Positions 17,294-24,976 of a DNA stretch of 64,000 bases are shown in pieces. Location: assembly GCF_001429725.1 (NCBI RefSeq), contig NZ_LMHV01000023.1:62767-126766 (forward strand). The letters are read 5' to 3'. The DNA comes from Rhizobium sp. Root708 (GTDB lineage Bacteria; Pseudomonadota; Alphaproteobacteria; Rhizobiales; Rhizobiaceae). Under the pieces are notes generated by a model. That model made no database searches and was not told the origin of the DNA. It was given only the letters and a program-made list of their open reading frames with translations. Made by a program: the position numbers and the translations under genes. Positions within the stretch are counted from its first letter, which is position 1; every line of letters begins with the position of its first letter.

Positions 17294-17692
17294 TCAGTTG
17301 ATGATCTGGATGACCTTGCGAGACGAAGGTTCGACGATGACGCGTTCGTCGTTCACGATCGCATAGGCGTATTTTGGATTTTCCGGAACCGGGGTCACAA
17401 TGACGGTCTGCGGTAGCGGCTGGCCGATAACGACCTTTTCTTTCACCACGACACGCGCCTGCGGAGCCGGAGCCTCACGGACGTAGGTGATAACCTTCTG
17501 CGGCGGCGGATCAATGACGGTACCGACGATCGCACCCGTAACGCCACCCACTGCGGCGCCCACCGGGCCTCCGACGATCGCTCCGGTCACGGCGCCACCG
17601 GCAGCACCGTTCACTGTCGACGACTGGGCGAATGCCGCGCCCGAGATAAGGGTCGCGGCAGTGGTCGCGCCTACGATAAGCATGTAGCGCAT
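17294..17692 (-). CDS. glycine-zipper / DUF1236 exported protein
   Basis: A 132-residue protein with signal peptide (MRYMLIVGATTAATLISGAAFA|Q) and a glycine-zipper segment at residues 28-60 (GGAVTGAIVGGPVGAAVGGV). The C-terminal domain, ending KYAYAIVNDERVIVEP, matches the DUF1236 pattern. Such proteins sit in the envelope of rhizobia and are often stress-induced. A strong ribosome site (GGAGG) and a perfect EcfG promoter at 17741-17765 support regulated expression. Function unknown. Confidence 0.88.
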   Translation of the reverse strand: MRYMLIVGATTAATLISGAAFAQSSTVNGAAGGAVTGAIVGGPVGAAVGGVTGAIVGTVIDPPPQKVITYVREAPAPQARVVVKEKVVIGQPLPQTVIVTPVPENPKYAYAIVNDERVIVEPSSRKVIQIIN

Positions 17693-17740
17693 CTTTTTCC
17701 TCCTTCGTTTCCTCACGGCCTTCCTGACCGCTGCCAAAAC

Positions 17741-17765
17741 AACGGCCGGAAATCTTGCCCGTTCC
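17741..17765 (-). promoter_or_regulatory. EcfG promoter of the DUF1236 gene
   Basis: Minus strand GGAAC (17765-17761), 16 bases, CGTT (17744-17741): a perfect consensus, about 50 bases before the start codon. Confidence 0.8.
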
Positions 17766-17772
17766 GGCAATC

Positions 17773-17810
17773 GGACCTCAGTCCGGGGTGCCCCGGACCA
17801 AAGTCCGAGG
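17773..17810. promoter_or_regulatory. paired dyad element between two divergent EcfG promoters
   Basis: Two 12-base dyads, GGACCTCAGTCC (17773-17784) and GGACCAAAGTCC (17795-17806), with centres 22 bases apart and the block GGGGTGCC between them. The same arrangement with the same GGGGTGCC block recurs at 37633-37671. It is sandwiched between the minus- and plus-strand EcfG promoters, so a factor bound here could control both. Confidence 0.6.
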
Positions 17811-17813
17811 CAA

Positions 17814-17839
17814 GGAACGTCGCGGCCACCACATTCGTT
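17814..17839 (+). promoter_or_regulatory. EcfG promoter of the 58-residue membrane protein gene
   Basis: GGAAC (17814-17818), 17 bases, CGTT (17836-17839): a perfect consensus, 32 bases before the ATG at 17872. Confidence 0.8.
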
Positions 17840-17871
17840 TTGTTGAGGAAATTCTGATGGAGCTTTAGATC

Positions 17872-18048
17872 ATGAGCAGCAAGAAAGCAGCCGATACTAT
17901 CCCATTCGCGGTGAATGCTTCCGTTCTCGCTCTCGTTATTCTCCTTGCAGGAATGCTTTATCTCCTTGGCGTCGCCATGTCGGGCGATACAAAGCAATTG
18001 AGCGAAAGCGTCCGCGGAGCCATTGTCATTGATACGCGCGATCTGTGA
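17872..18048 (+). CDS. 58-residue single-span membrane protein, EcfG-controlled
   Basis: ATG behind GGAGCTTTAGATC. The sequence starts MSSKKAADTIPFAVNASVLA, has one membrane span (about residues 14-36) and a short outer or cytoplasmic tail ending AIVIDTRDL. The consensus EcfG promoter 32 bases upstream makes it a likely stress-response gene. No family recognised. It is divergent from the DUF1236 gene and shares the intervening paired dyad. Confidence 0.7.
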   Translation: MSSKKAADTIPFAVNASVLALVILLAGMLYLLGVAMSGDTKQLSESVRGAIVIDTRDL

Positions 18049-18447
18049 AACGCGCGAAGGGATAAGAAGGCTTCAGAGCTCTTCTTATCCCGGCTTGAAG
18101 GACATCAGCACTACATCCGAAAGCAGACCGTTGCGCAATCGAGGCCAGGGGTGGCGGTCGCGATAAGGGCGCGCTTGCAAGCAAGCACAACGCACCGGTG
18201 ATCGGGCAGATGTTGTTCGCTGACGGGTTGCCGAAGGAGATGGCTGGCGCGATCAACGCCTATACCCGGACCGCTGATTTGCAATCACCATCCAGGAAGA
18301 GAACGGCTTCAAAGTTTCGGTGCGCCAAGCCTTGCGGCCTTCCATGCAACTCGCCGCTCACCCTGATGAGGAGAATTACTGCGCCTACCAAAATTACTGC
18401 GCCTACCAAAACCGGTTGCAGGTTAAGACCCGACCGGAATTCTTTCC
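18049..18447. other. gene-poor interval with a possible gene remnant
   Basis: About 400 bases. A plus-strand stretch from about 18150 to 18290 reads in one frame as protein-like text (VIGQMLFADGLPKEM and following), but it lacks a proper beginning and end and matches nothing I recognise, so it may be a degraded gene. An 18-base tandem repeat follows at 18374-18409. Confidence 0.35.
18374..18409. repeat. 18-bp perfect tandem duplication
   Basis: AATTACTGCGCCTACCAA occurs twice head-to-tail (18374-18391, 18392-18409). It lies in non-coding DNA downstream of the kdgF-like gene and looks like a recent replication-slippage event. Confidence 0.85.
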
Positions 18448-18780
18448 CTACAGGAAATCATCCCGACGCGGTGTGAAGGTGTCGATCAGCAGTCCTTTCT
18501 CAACCGCGACGACCCCGTGCACCAGGTTTGGAGCAACGATGAAGCTGGAGCCGGCATCGAGTCTTGTGGTGACGCCATCGACTGTCACGTCGAAGGCGCC
18601 CTCGGCGACATAGCTCACCTGCGTATGCGGATGCGAATGCAGCGCGCCGATCGCGCCAGGATCGAAGCTGAAGGCGACGAGCATCATTTCCGGGCGGTGC
18701 GAGAGAACGGCGCGCCTGTTGCCGGGCGCGACTTCCGTCCAGGTGATGTCGTCGGGAAGCGTGTAGTGATCGGCCATCAT
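18448..18780 (-). CDS. kdgF: KdgF-like cupin for unsaturated uronate linearisation
   Basis: A 110-residue single cupin. The metal site is HSHPHTQVSYVAEG (residues about 47-60), with a second motif around FIVAPNLVHG, and the C-terminus DTFTPRRDDFL is typical of KdgF-type cupins. KdgF helps convert 4,5-unsaturated uronate from pectin or alginate lyases into the open-chain form used by KduI. The gene is next to kduD and kduI, which strongly supports this role. Two adjacent ATGs (18780 and 18777) are possible starts behind GGAGATT. The symbol is assigned from family and context. Confidence 0.85.
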   Translation of the reverse strand: MMADHYTLPDDITWTEVAPGNRRAVLSHRPEMMLVAFSFDPGAIGALHSHPHTQVSYVAEGAFDVTVDGVTTRLDAGSSFIVAPNLVHGVVAVEKGLLIDTFTPRRDDFL

Positions 18781-18786
18781 AATCTC

Positions 18787-19542
18787 CTATCGGGCAAGCC
18801 AGCCGCCATCGACCGGCAGCACCGTACCATGAACATAATCGGAAGCGCGCGACGCCAGATAGACCGCCGTGCCCACCATATCCTCGGCCTTGGCCCAGCG
18901 AGCGGCCGGGATGCGCTTCAGGATATCGGCGCTGCGCTCCGCATCGGCGCGAAGCGCCTCGGTGTTGTTGGTTTCGACATAGCCGGGGGCGATGGCATTC
19001 ACATTGATGCCCTTCGACGCCCACTCGTTCGCCATCAACCTGGTGATACCGGCGAGCCCGCTCTTCGCAGCCGTATAGGACGGAATGCGGATGCCGCCCT
19101 GAAAGGAGAGCAGCGAGGCGATGTTGATGATCTTCGCCGGCGCCGGCCGCGCGATTGCGGCCTTCGCGAAGGCCTGGCAAAGGAAGAAGACGGATTTCAG
19201 GTTGGTGTCGAGCACCGCGTCCCAATCCTCCTCCGTGAACTCCAGTGCATCGGCGCGGCGGATGATGCCGGCATTGTTGACGAGGATATCGGGCGAGGCG
19301 CCGGCGGCAAGGGCGCGTTCGACAACGGCCTTTGCCTCCCCGGTATCGGACAGGTCCGCCTTGAGCGATACGAACCGGCGCCCCGTCGATGTGACTGCAT
19401 CCGCCGTCTCGTCCATCGCCGAGCGCCCGACGCCGACGATGTCGGCGCCTGCTTGCGCAAGACCAGCCGCGATAGCCTGGCCGATGCCGGTATTGGCGCC
19501 GGTGACGATGGCACAGCGGCCGGTGAGATCGAACAGGCTCAT
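18787..19542 (-). CDS. kduD: 2-dehydro-3-deoxy-D-gluconate 5-dehydrogenase
   Basis: A 251-residue SDR starting MSLFDLTGRCAIVTGANTGI. The cofactor motif is TGANTGIGQ, with NNAG and the catalytic serine in IASLLSFQGG and YTAAK; FQGGIRIPSYTAAK is characteristic of KduD. It converts 2,5-diketo-3-deoxygluconate to KDG in the cytoplasm. Its ATG overlaps the kduI stop (ATGA) and the cupin follows after 6 bases. Confidence 0.94.
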   Translation of the reverse strand: MSLFDLTGRCAIVTGANTGIGQAIAAGLAQAGADIVGVGRSAMDETADAVTSTGRRFVSLKADLSDTGEAKAVVERALAAGASPDILVNNAGIIRRADALEFTEEDWDAVLDTNLKSVFFLCQAFAKAAIARPAPAKIINIASLLSFQGGIRIPSYTAAKSGLAGITRLMANEWASKGINVNAIAPGYVETNNTEALRADAERSADILKRIPAARWAKAEDMVGTAVYLASRASDYVHGTVLPVDGGWLAR

Positions 19543-20381
19543 CGCAGGTCTTCCATCGGCACCTTGTCCATGTCGGTGAAGCTCATGTTATCGCCAGCCA
19601 TCGCCCATATGAAGGCGTAACGACCGGTTCCGGCGCCGGAATGGATCGACCAGCCGGGCGACAGCACCGCATCGTGGTTTTTCAGCACGACATGCCGCGT
19701 TTCGCTGGGCTCTCCCATGAAATGGAAAATACGCGTCGTTTCCTGCATGCCGAAGTAGAGATAGACCTCCATACGGCGATCGTGAACATGCGCCGGCATG
19801 GTGTTCCAGACCGAGCCCGGTTCGAACATCGTCAGCCCCACCAGCAATTGGCAGCTGTCGCAGACATCGGGATGCACATATTGATTGATGGTGCGGGCGT
19901 TGGATTCCTCCGCCGAGCCCACGACCACTTTCCTCGCCATTTCACGGGTGATATGCACCGTCGGGCAGGTCCGATGCGCCGGTGCGCTCAAGAAGTAGAA
20001 GAGCGCCGGCTCGCCTTGGTCGCGGCTAGCAAAGCTCAAAGCCCCCTCGCCCATCCCGACATAAAGCGCCTCCTGGAAGCCGAGTTCGTAGGACTTTCCC
20101 GCGACGCTGATGGTGCCTGCGGCGCCGATATTGACAACGGCGGCCTCGCGCCGGTCGAGAAAGCGCTCCGTGCCGGTCTCGGCGATCGCTGCGATCTCAA
20201 GAGGCTTCGCAGTCGGCATGATGCCGCCGACGATCATGCGATCGAGATGGCTGTAGGTGAGATTGGCCTCGCCTGGGCGAAACAGGTCCTCGATCACGAA
20301 GCCGTCGCGCAGGCCCTGCGTGTCGCGCCTTGCGGCATCCTGCGGTCCAACGACCTGGCGTACTGATACTGAAATGGTCAC
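19539..20381 (-). CDS. kduI: 5-keto-4-deoxyuronate isomerase
   Basis: A 280-residue two-cupin isomerase. The zinc ligands can be placed as H198, H200, E205 (in PAHVHDRRMEVYLYF) and H247 (in WSIHSGAG), each two residues beyond the E. coli KduI numbering. It converts 5-keto-4-deoxyuronate to 2,5-diketo-3-deoxygluconate. The start is a GTG at 20381 with a poor ribosome site. With kduD and the cupin this forms the core of pectin or other unsaturated-uronate breakdown. Confidence 0.95.
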   Translation of the reverse strand: MTISVSVRQVVGPQDAARRDTQGLRDGFVIEDLFRPGEANLTYSHLDRMIVGGIMPTAKPLEIAAIAETGTERFLDRREAAVVNIGAAGTISVAGKSYELGFQEALYVGMGEGALSFASRDQGEPALFYFLSAPAHRTCPTVHITREMARKVVVGSAEESNARTINQYVHPDVCDSCQLLVGLTMFEPGSVWNTMPAHVHDRRMEVYLYFGMQETTRIFHFMGEPSETRHVVLKNHDAVLSPGWSIHSGAGTGRYAFIWAMAGDNMSFTDMDKVPMEDLR

Positions 20382-20412
20382 GGGCTATGCCCCTTCTGTC
20401 TGTTGGGTGGGA

Positions 20413-21153
20413 TCAGGTGAGCACGACATATTCGGTCAGCTGGTTGATCGTCGTGTCCGCCTTGTCGACATCGAACACCTTGGTGCCGTGGCTCATGATC
20501 ACGAAGCGATCGCAGACCTGATAGGCGTGGTAGATGTTGTGGGTCACCAGCACGCTCGAGACGTTTTCCGCCTTGAGCTTCAGCACCTGGTTCAACAGTG
20601 CTTCGGTCTCGCGCACTGACAGCGCCGACGTCGGCTCGTCGAGAAGCAGCACGCGCTTCTTGAAATAGACCGCGCGGGCGATCGCGACGGCCTGTTTCTG
20701 GCCGCCGGAGAGATTGCCAACCAGCGTATCGGGGCTATCGATGCCAGAGATGTGGACGGCGTTCTGCAGCACATCCATCGCGATATCGCGCATTTCGCGC
20801 TGCCTAAGGAAGCCGAAGCGATCGGTGAGTTCGCGGCCCATGAAGATGTTGCGGGTGATCGAGAGCGAATCCACCAGCGCCGTATGCTGGTAGATGGTTT
20901 CGATACCCGCCTCGGCGGAATCCGACCGGCAGGTGAAGGCCGTTTTCTTGCCGTCGACGCTGAGATAGCCGTCCGTCGGCTTGTGGATGCCGGAGATCAG
21001 GTTGACTGTCGTGGACTTGCCGGCGCCGTTGTCGCCGAGCAGTCCCACCACTTCGCCTTCGCCGATATGGAAGCTCAGATTGCGCAGCGCGGTCAGCGCG
21101 CCGAAGCTTTTCGAGATGTTGTGCAGTTCAAGAAGATTGGGGGCCGTCATCAC
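20413..21153 (-). CDS. sugar ABC ATPase, single nucleotide-binding domain (FrcA-like)
   Basis: A 246-residue ATPase. Walker A is GDNGAGKST (about residues 38-46), signature LSGGQKQAV, Walker B VLLLDEPTSALS, and the switch His is in VTHNIYH. Unlike the RbsA-type protein at 9536 it has only one ATPase domain, the FrcA-type version found in rhizobial CUT2 systems. It begins with GTG-ATG (21153/21150), overlapping the permease stop. It drives the importer in the uronate operon. Confidence 0.92.
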   Translation of the reverse strand: MMTAPNLLELHNISKSFGALTALRNLSFHIGEGEVVGLLGDNGAGKSTTVNLISGIHKPTDGYLSVDGKKTAFTCRSDSAEAGIETIYQHTALVDSLSITRNIFMGRELTDRFGFLRQREMRDIAMDVLQNAVHISGIDSPDTLVGNLSGGQKQAVAIARAVYFKKRVLLLDEPTSALSVRETEALLNQVLKLKAENVSSVLVTHNIYHAYQVCDRFVIMSHGTKVFDVDKADTTINQLTEYVVLT

Positions 21154-22169
21154 GCAAGACCTCGCCGCTCGATAAGATGGTTGAAGATGGCGGCCAGCAC
21201 GATCAGCGTCGCGATGAACATGTCGAGATAGAAGCCGGGTGCGCGCAATAGCAGAAGCACGTCGGTGATCGTGTGGATGAGCAGCACGCCGAGGAAGATG
21301 CCGATGATCGAGCCTCGGCCGCCGCGAAGCGACAGTCCGCCGATGACGCAGGCGGCGATCGCCTGGAGCTCCAGTCCTGCCCCCTGCCCCGGCTGCACGC
21401 TGCCGACGCGCGCGGTTGCAATGATGCCGGCCACAGCCGCCATGCCGCCGGCGATCGCGAAGGCCACCAGCTTGACGCGGTTGGTGTTGATGCCGATCGC
21501 TTCCGCAGCACCCCGATTGCCGCCGGTGGCGAACACATGGTTGCCGAAGCGATGACGGTGGACGAGGTAGTGGAAACCGACGACGAAGAGGACGATCCAG
21601 ATGAAGGCGGCGTTGATGCCGAGCAGCGTGCCTGAGAACAGGCTGGTGAAGATCGGTTCCGGATCGAAGCGGACCTGGACCGCGCCGTTATAGAGCAGCA
21701 CCGCGCCGCGCCAGAACAGCAGGCCACCCAGTGTCACGATGAAGGACGGCAGCCCGAAGCGCAGCGTGATGTGGCCGTTGAGCAAGCCGATCATGATGCC
21801 GGCGAGAATGCCGAGCGGTGCGGCGACGAAGGCGCTCATTCCGGCGCCGACGAGGCTTGCCATCAGGATGGCGGTGAAGGTGTAGACGGAGCCGATAGAG
21901 AGGTCGTATTCGCCGGCGATCATCAGCACGCCGGCGCCGAGCGCCAGGCAGCCGAGCACCGGGACGGCCTTCATCAGAATCGTCAGGTTTTGCGGCGAGA
22001 GGTAGCGGAACTGATCGGGATAGAGCAAGGCGCCTGCAATGCAGACGATCTGCAGCGTCATGAAGACGAGGAAGATCGCGCCTGCCGGCATCGCCATGAT
22101 CTGCCGGATAATCGGTTGCTTCTGTGTCCGCGACCGGGGCGCGGCACTTGTCTCGAGAATTGGTGTCAT
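21150..22169 (-). CDS. CUT2-type sugar ABC permease
   Basis: A 339-residue membrane protein starting MTPILETSAAPRSRTQKQPI. It has the family blocks MIAGEYDLSIGSVYTF (near residue 90) and CVIGGLSLRGGRGSIIGIFLG (near 285). The N-terminal 35 residues are polar and basic. Translation of the ATPase is coupled to its stop. The likely cargo is an unsaturated uronic acid monomer or dimer, or a deoxy-keto-uronate, by linkage to kduI/kduD. Confidence 0.93.
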   Translation of the reverse strand: MTPILETSAAPRSRTQKQPIIRQIMAMPAGAIFLVFMTLQIVCIAGALLYPDQFRYLSPQNLTILMKAVPVLGCLALGAGVLMIAGEYDLSIGSVYTFTAILMASLVGAGMSAFVAAPLGILAGIMIGLLNGHITLRFGLPSFIVTLGGLLFWRGAVLLYNGAVQVRFDPEPIFTSLFSGTLLGINAAFIWIVLFVVGFHYLVHRHRFGNHVFATGGNRGAAEAIGINTNRVKLVAFAIAGGMAAVAGIIATARVGSVQPGQGAGLELQAIAACVIGGLSLRGGRGSIIGIFLGVLLIHTITDVLLLLRAPGFYLDMFIATLIVLAAIFNHLIERRGLA

Positions 22170-22201
22170 GGTCTGGTACTCGATCGATTGGAGACGGAGA
22201 A

Positions 22202-22222
22202 CCTGCCGGCATCGCCGGCAGG
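22202..22222 (-). terminator. intercistronic hairpin after the uronate-binding-protein gene
   Basis: CCTGCCGGC (22202-22210) and GCCGGCAGG (22214-22222) form a perfect nine-pair stem with a three-base loop between the binding-protein stop and the permease start. No T-run follows. Probably a processing or stability hairpin favouring the binding protein; the other CUT2 operon has a matching one at 11086-11105. Confidence 0.55.
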
Positions 22223-22238
22223 CTCCCACGAAACGCGG

Positions 22239-23189
22239 TTAGCGGAAGCTGCCGATCAGCGGCTTGACCGAGCTTATGCGCGACTTGTCGAGGAAGGCGC
22301 CCTGGCCGGTGTCGACGTCCGTCGGGGTCAGCCCGTACTTCTTGGAGAGCGCAATCTGGGCGATCGGGTAATAACCCTGCAGGTAGGGCTGCTGGTCCAT
22401 GGTCGCGAACATCGCGCCTGACTCGACCGCGTTGACGATCTCGACCGCGAGGTCGAAGCCGCCGAACGGGACCTTCACGCCTGCGTCCTTGATGGCGCCC
22501 GCGCCGACGGTCGAAGTGACCGAGCCAGTGCCGAACACGGCTTTGACGTTGGGGTTGGCGATCAGGAACTGCGCCATGATGTTCTGCGCTTCGGCCGGAT
22601 CAAGCCCGGCGCGAACCGTCTCGACCTTGATGCCGTTTTCCTTCATCGCCTTTTCGATGCCGCCGCCGCGCGCGACCGCGAAGCTCGCCTCGGGGATTTC
22701 GCGCGGGTTGAAGACAACGTCGCCGGACTTCAGGCCGAATTCCTTGATCATCCGGTTGCCGAGTTCGTAGCCGGAGGAGAATTCGTTCATACCGACATAG
22801 GCCTGACGGCAATTGCCCTTGGCGCCTTCCAGGTCGTCATTGTTGAAGCCGATGACGACGATGCCTGATTTCACGGCCGCGCATATGCTTTCGTCGAATG
22901 CATCCGACGACGAGATGGCGACGGCAATGCCATCGACGCCGGCTGCTGTGGCGCTTTCGATCAGGTCGTTCTGGCGAACCGGATCGTTGTTGGCATATTG
23001 CACGTCGAGATCGACGCCGAACTGTGCCGCCGCGTCTTTCGCGCCCTTCACCACGGGGTTGAAGAACTGGACACTCGGATCGAGATAGATGATCATCGTT
23101 GCCTTGACGTCGGCGGCCAATGCCGTAGATGTCATCATCGTGGCAATACCCGCGGCAAGTGCTGCGGTTTTCAACCTGGTCAATTTCAT
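22239..23189 (-). CDS. periplasmic sugar-binding protein of the uronate importer
   Basis: A 316-residue protein with signal peptide (MKLTRLKTAALAAGIATMMT..., cleavage near ALAA|DVKA) and a type I binding fold (TMIIYLDPSVQFFNPVVKG, IAVAISSSDAFDESICAAV, FGGFDLAVEIVNA). The start at 23189 has AGGGAGGATACGCAA in front; a longer frame to 23309 has no signal peptide at its head. It is the first ABC gene and probably the most abundant product. Confidence 0.93.
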   Translation of the reverse strand: MKLTRLKTAALAAGIATMMTSTALAADVKATMIIYLDPSVQFFNPVVKGAKDAAAQFGVDLDVQYANNDPVRQNDLIESATAAGVDGIAVAISSSDAFDESICAAVKSGIVVIGFNNDDLEGAKGNCRQAYVGMNEFSSGYELGNRMIKEFGLKSGDVVFNPREIPEASFAVARGGGIEKAMKENGIKVETVRAGLDPAEAQNIMAQFLIANPNVKAVFGTGSVTSTVGAGAIKDAGVKVPFGGFDLAVEIVNAVESGAMFATMDQQPYLQGYYPIAQIALSKKYGLTPTDVDTGQGAFLDKSRISSVKPLIGSFR

Positions 23190-23341
23190 TTGCGTATCCT
23201 CCCTTTGGATGTGCAATACGGGTCGAAAGACCCAAGTCTCGGCTGGCGGGCTCCGACCAAAGATCACGCCGGCCGAGATTTTCCTCTGAGACGTTCCGCC
23301 TTCTCCCAAAAACGGAAACGCCCTATCCTTCTAATTCCCTG

Positions 23342-24877
23342 TTAGCCGAACCACGGCGCCGGTCGCCCGAACGTCACGTGCACGCCCTTGAACTGGGAAT
23401 ACTCATCGAAGCCATAGCGGCCGAGTTCACGGCCGAGGCCGCTTTTCTTGTAACCGCCGATCGGCAGTTCCGGCGTGCCGTCGATGACGCTGTTGATCCA
23501 GCAGCGGCCGGCGCGAATGCGGCGGATGCTCTGCATGGCGTTTTCGAGATTGGTGGACCAGACCGAAGCGGAAAGGCCGAACTCGCTGGCATTGGCGAGC
23601 GCGACGGCCTCGTCTGCGGTCTTGAAGGTCAAGCTCGACAGAACCGGCCCGAAAATCTCTTCCTTCGCGATCGACATGTCAGGTGTCACGCCGGCGAATA
23701 CGGTCGGGGCGTAGTAGAGGCCCGCGTCCTTTCCAACCCTTTCGCCACCCAGGAGCAGCTTGGCGCCGGATGCGAGACCCGCCTCGACGTATGAGTGCAC
23801 CTTCGTGGCATGTGCCTCGGAAATCATCGCACCGATTTTCGTGCGCTCGTTCAGCGGATCGCCGAACGTCACCTTGCGCGAGATATCGAGCACGCGCTCC
23901 ATCAATGCGTCGCGGACACCTTCTTGCACCAGCAGCCGGCTGCCGGAAATGCAGCACTGCCCGGCATTGTGATAGACGCCGTAAGCGATACCATCGGCTG
24001 CAGCCTCGAGGTCTGCATCGGCAAAGACGATCTGCGGGCCCTTGCCGCCGAGCTCCAGCCCAACGCGCTTGACGCTGCGCGCCGCGATCTCGCCAAGCTT
24101 GGTGCCGACACGCACCGAACCGGTAAAGGCAACCATATCGACGCCGGGGTCCTCGGCGAGCACCTGCCCGGCCGGATCGCCATAGCCGGTGACGACGTTG
24201 AACACGCCATTGGGAATGCCGGCCTCACGCGCCAGTTCCGCCATTCGTACCGACGTACCCGAGGTGAATTCGGATGGCTTGAGGACAACGGTGCAGCCAG
24301 CCCCGATCGCCCACGGCACACGCTCGGAGGCGATGATGAAGGGGAAATTCCAGGGCGTGATGATGCCGACGACGCCGACAGCTTCGCGCAGCACCAGACC
24401 GAGGCGATCGTCGCCGATATTGTTGTGCGCCTGGCCTTCCAGCGCCCGCGCCTGACCGGCGGCATAGGACCAGAGGTCGGCGCAGAAGCCGATCTCGCCA
24501 CGCGCCTGGGCGATCGGCTTGCCAACTTCGAGGCTTTCGGCCAGCGCCAGTTCTTCCTGATGCTTGAGGATCAGATCGGCCACCTTGAACATCAAGCGCG
24601 AACGCTCAGCACCCGACATGCGCGGCCACGGGCCTGTGTCGAAGGCACGGCGGGCGGCGGCAACCGCCAGCCGCACATCGTCGACCGAGGCTTCCGGCCA
24701 GGTACCGACCACGACGCCTGCGTGACCGGGGCTGACGCGATCAATCGTGCGACCGGAAGCGGCATCCACCGACTTGCCATCGACAAGCATCTGGTAGCGG
24801 GATTTAATGTTCAGCCGCGGATCACTGGAATCAGGCGCAATGAAATTGGACAGCACGCTTCCTTCAAGCCGACACAT
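23342..24877 (-). CDS. NAD(P)-dependent aldehyde dehydrogenase
   Basis: A 511-residue ALDH. The active-site glutamate is in VGLELGGKGPQ and the nucleophile Cys in NAGQCCISGSR; cofactor motif FTGSVRVGTKLG and ITPWNFPF are intact. Ribosome site GGGAGG precedes ATG. As first gene of the minus-strand uronate operon it may oxidise an aldehyde from uronate or deoxy-sugar breakdown (for example alpha-ketoglutarate semialdehyde or a lactaldehyde-type product), but the substrate is not set by sequence. The 150-base gap to the binding-protein gene may contain a second promoter. Confidence 0.9.
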   Translation of the reverse strand: MCRLEGSVLSNFIAPDSSDPRLNIKSRYQMLVDGKSVDAASGRTIDRVSPGHAGVVVGTWPEASVDDVRLAVAAARRAFDTGPWPRMSGAERSRLMFKVADLILKHQEELALAESLEVGKPIAQARGEIGFCADLWSYAAGQARALEGQAHNNIGDDRLGLVLREAVGVVGIITPWNFPFIIASERVPWAIGAGCTVVLKPSEFTSGTSVRMAELAREAGIPNGVFNVVTGYGDPAGQVLAEDPGVDMVAFTGSVRVGTKLGEIAARSVKRVGLELGGKGPQIVFADADLEAAADGIAYGVYHNAGQCCISGSRLLVQEGVRDALMERVLDISRKVTFGDPLNERTKIGAMISEAHATKVHSYVEAGLASGAKLLLGGERVGKDAGLYYAPTVFAGVTPDMSIAKEEIFGPVLSSLTFKTADEAVALANASEFGLSASVWSTNLENAMQSIRRIRAGRCWINSVIDGTPELPIGGYKKSGLGRELGRYGFDEYSQFKGVHVTFGRPAPWFG

Positions 24878-24936
24878 CGTGCCGGCCCTCCCTTTTTACC
24901 CGGTTTCGGACCACCGGATTTATGTTGCGTTTGAAT

Positions 24937-24954
24937 TGTATGGTACTGTATGGT
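24937..24954. promoter_or_regulatory. candidate operator: direct repeat TGTATGGT
   Basis: TGTATGGT occurs at 24937-24944 and 24947-24954, one helical turn apart, in the 99-base region between the divergent aldehyde dehydrogenase and GntR genes. A GntR-family site is the simplest reading. Confidence 0.45.
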
Positions 24955-24976
24955 GGTTTAAATTGGATGTCAACGC

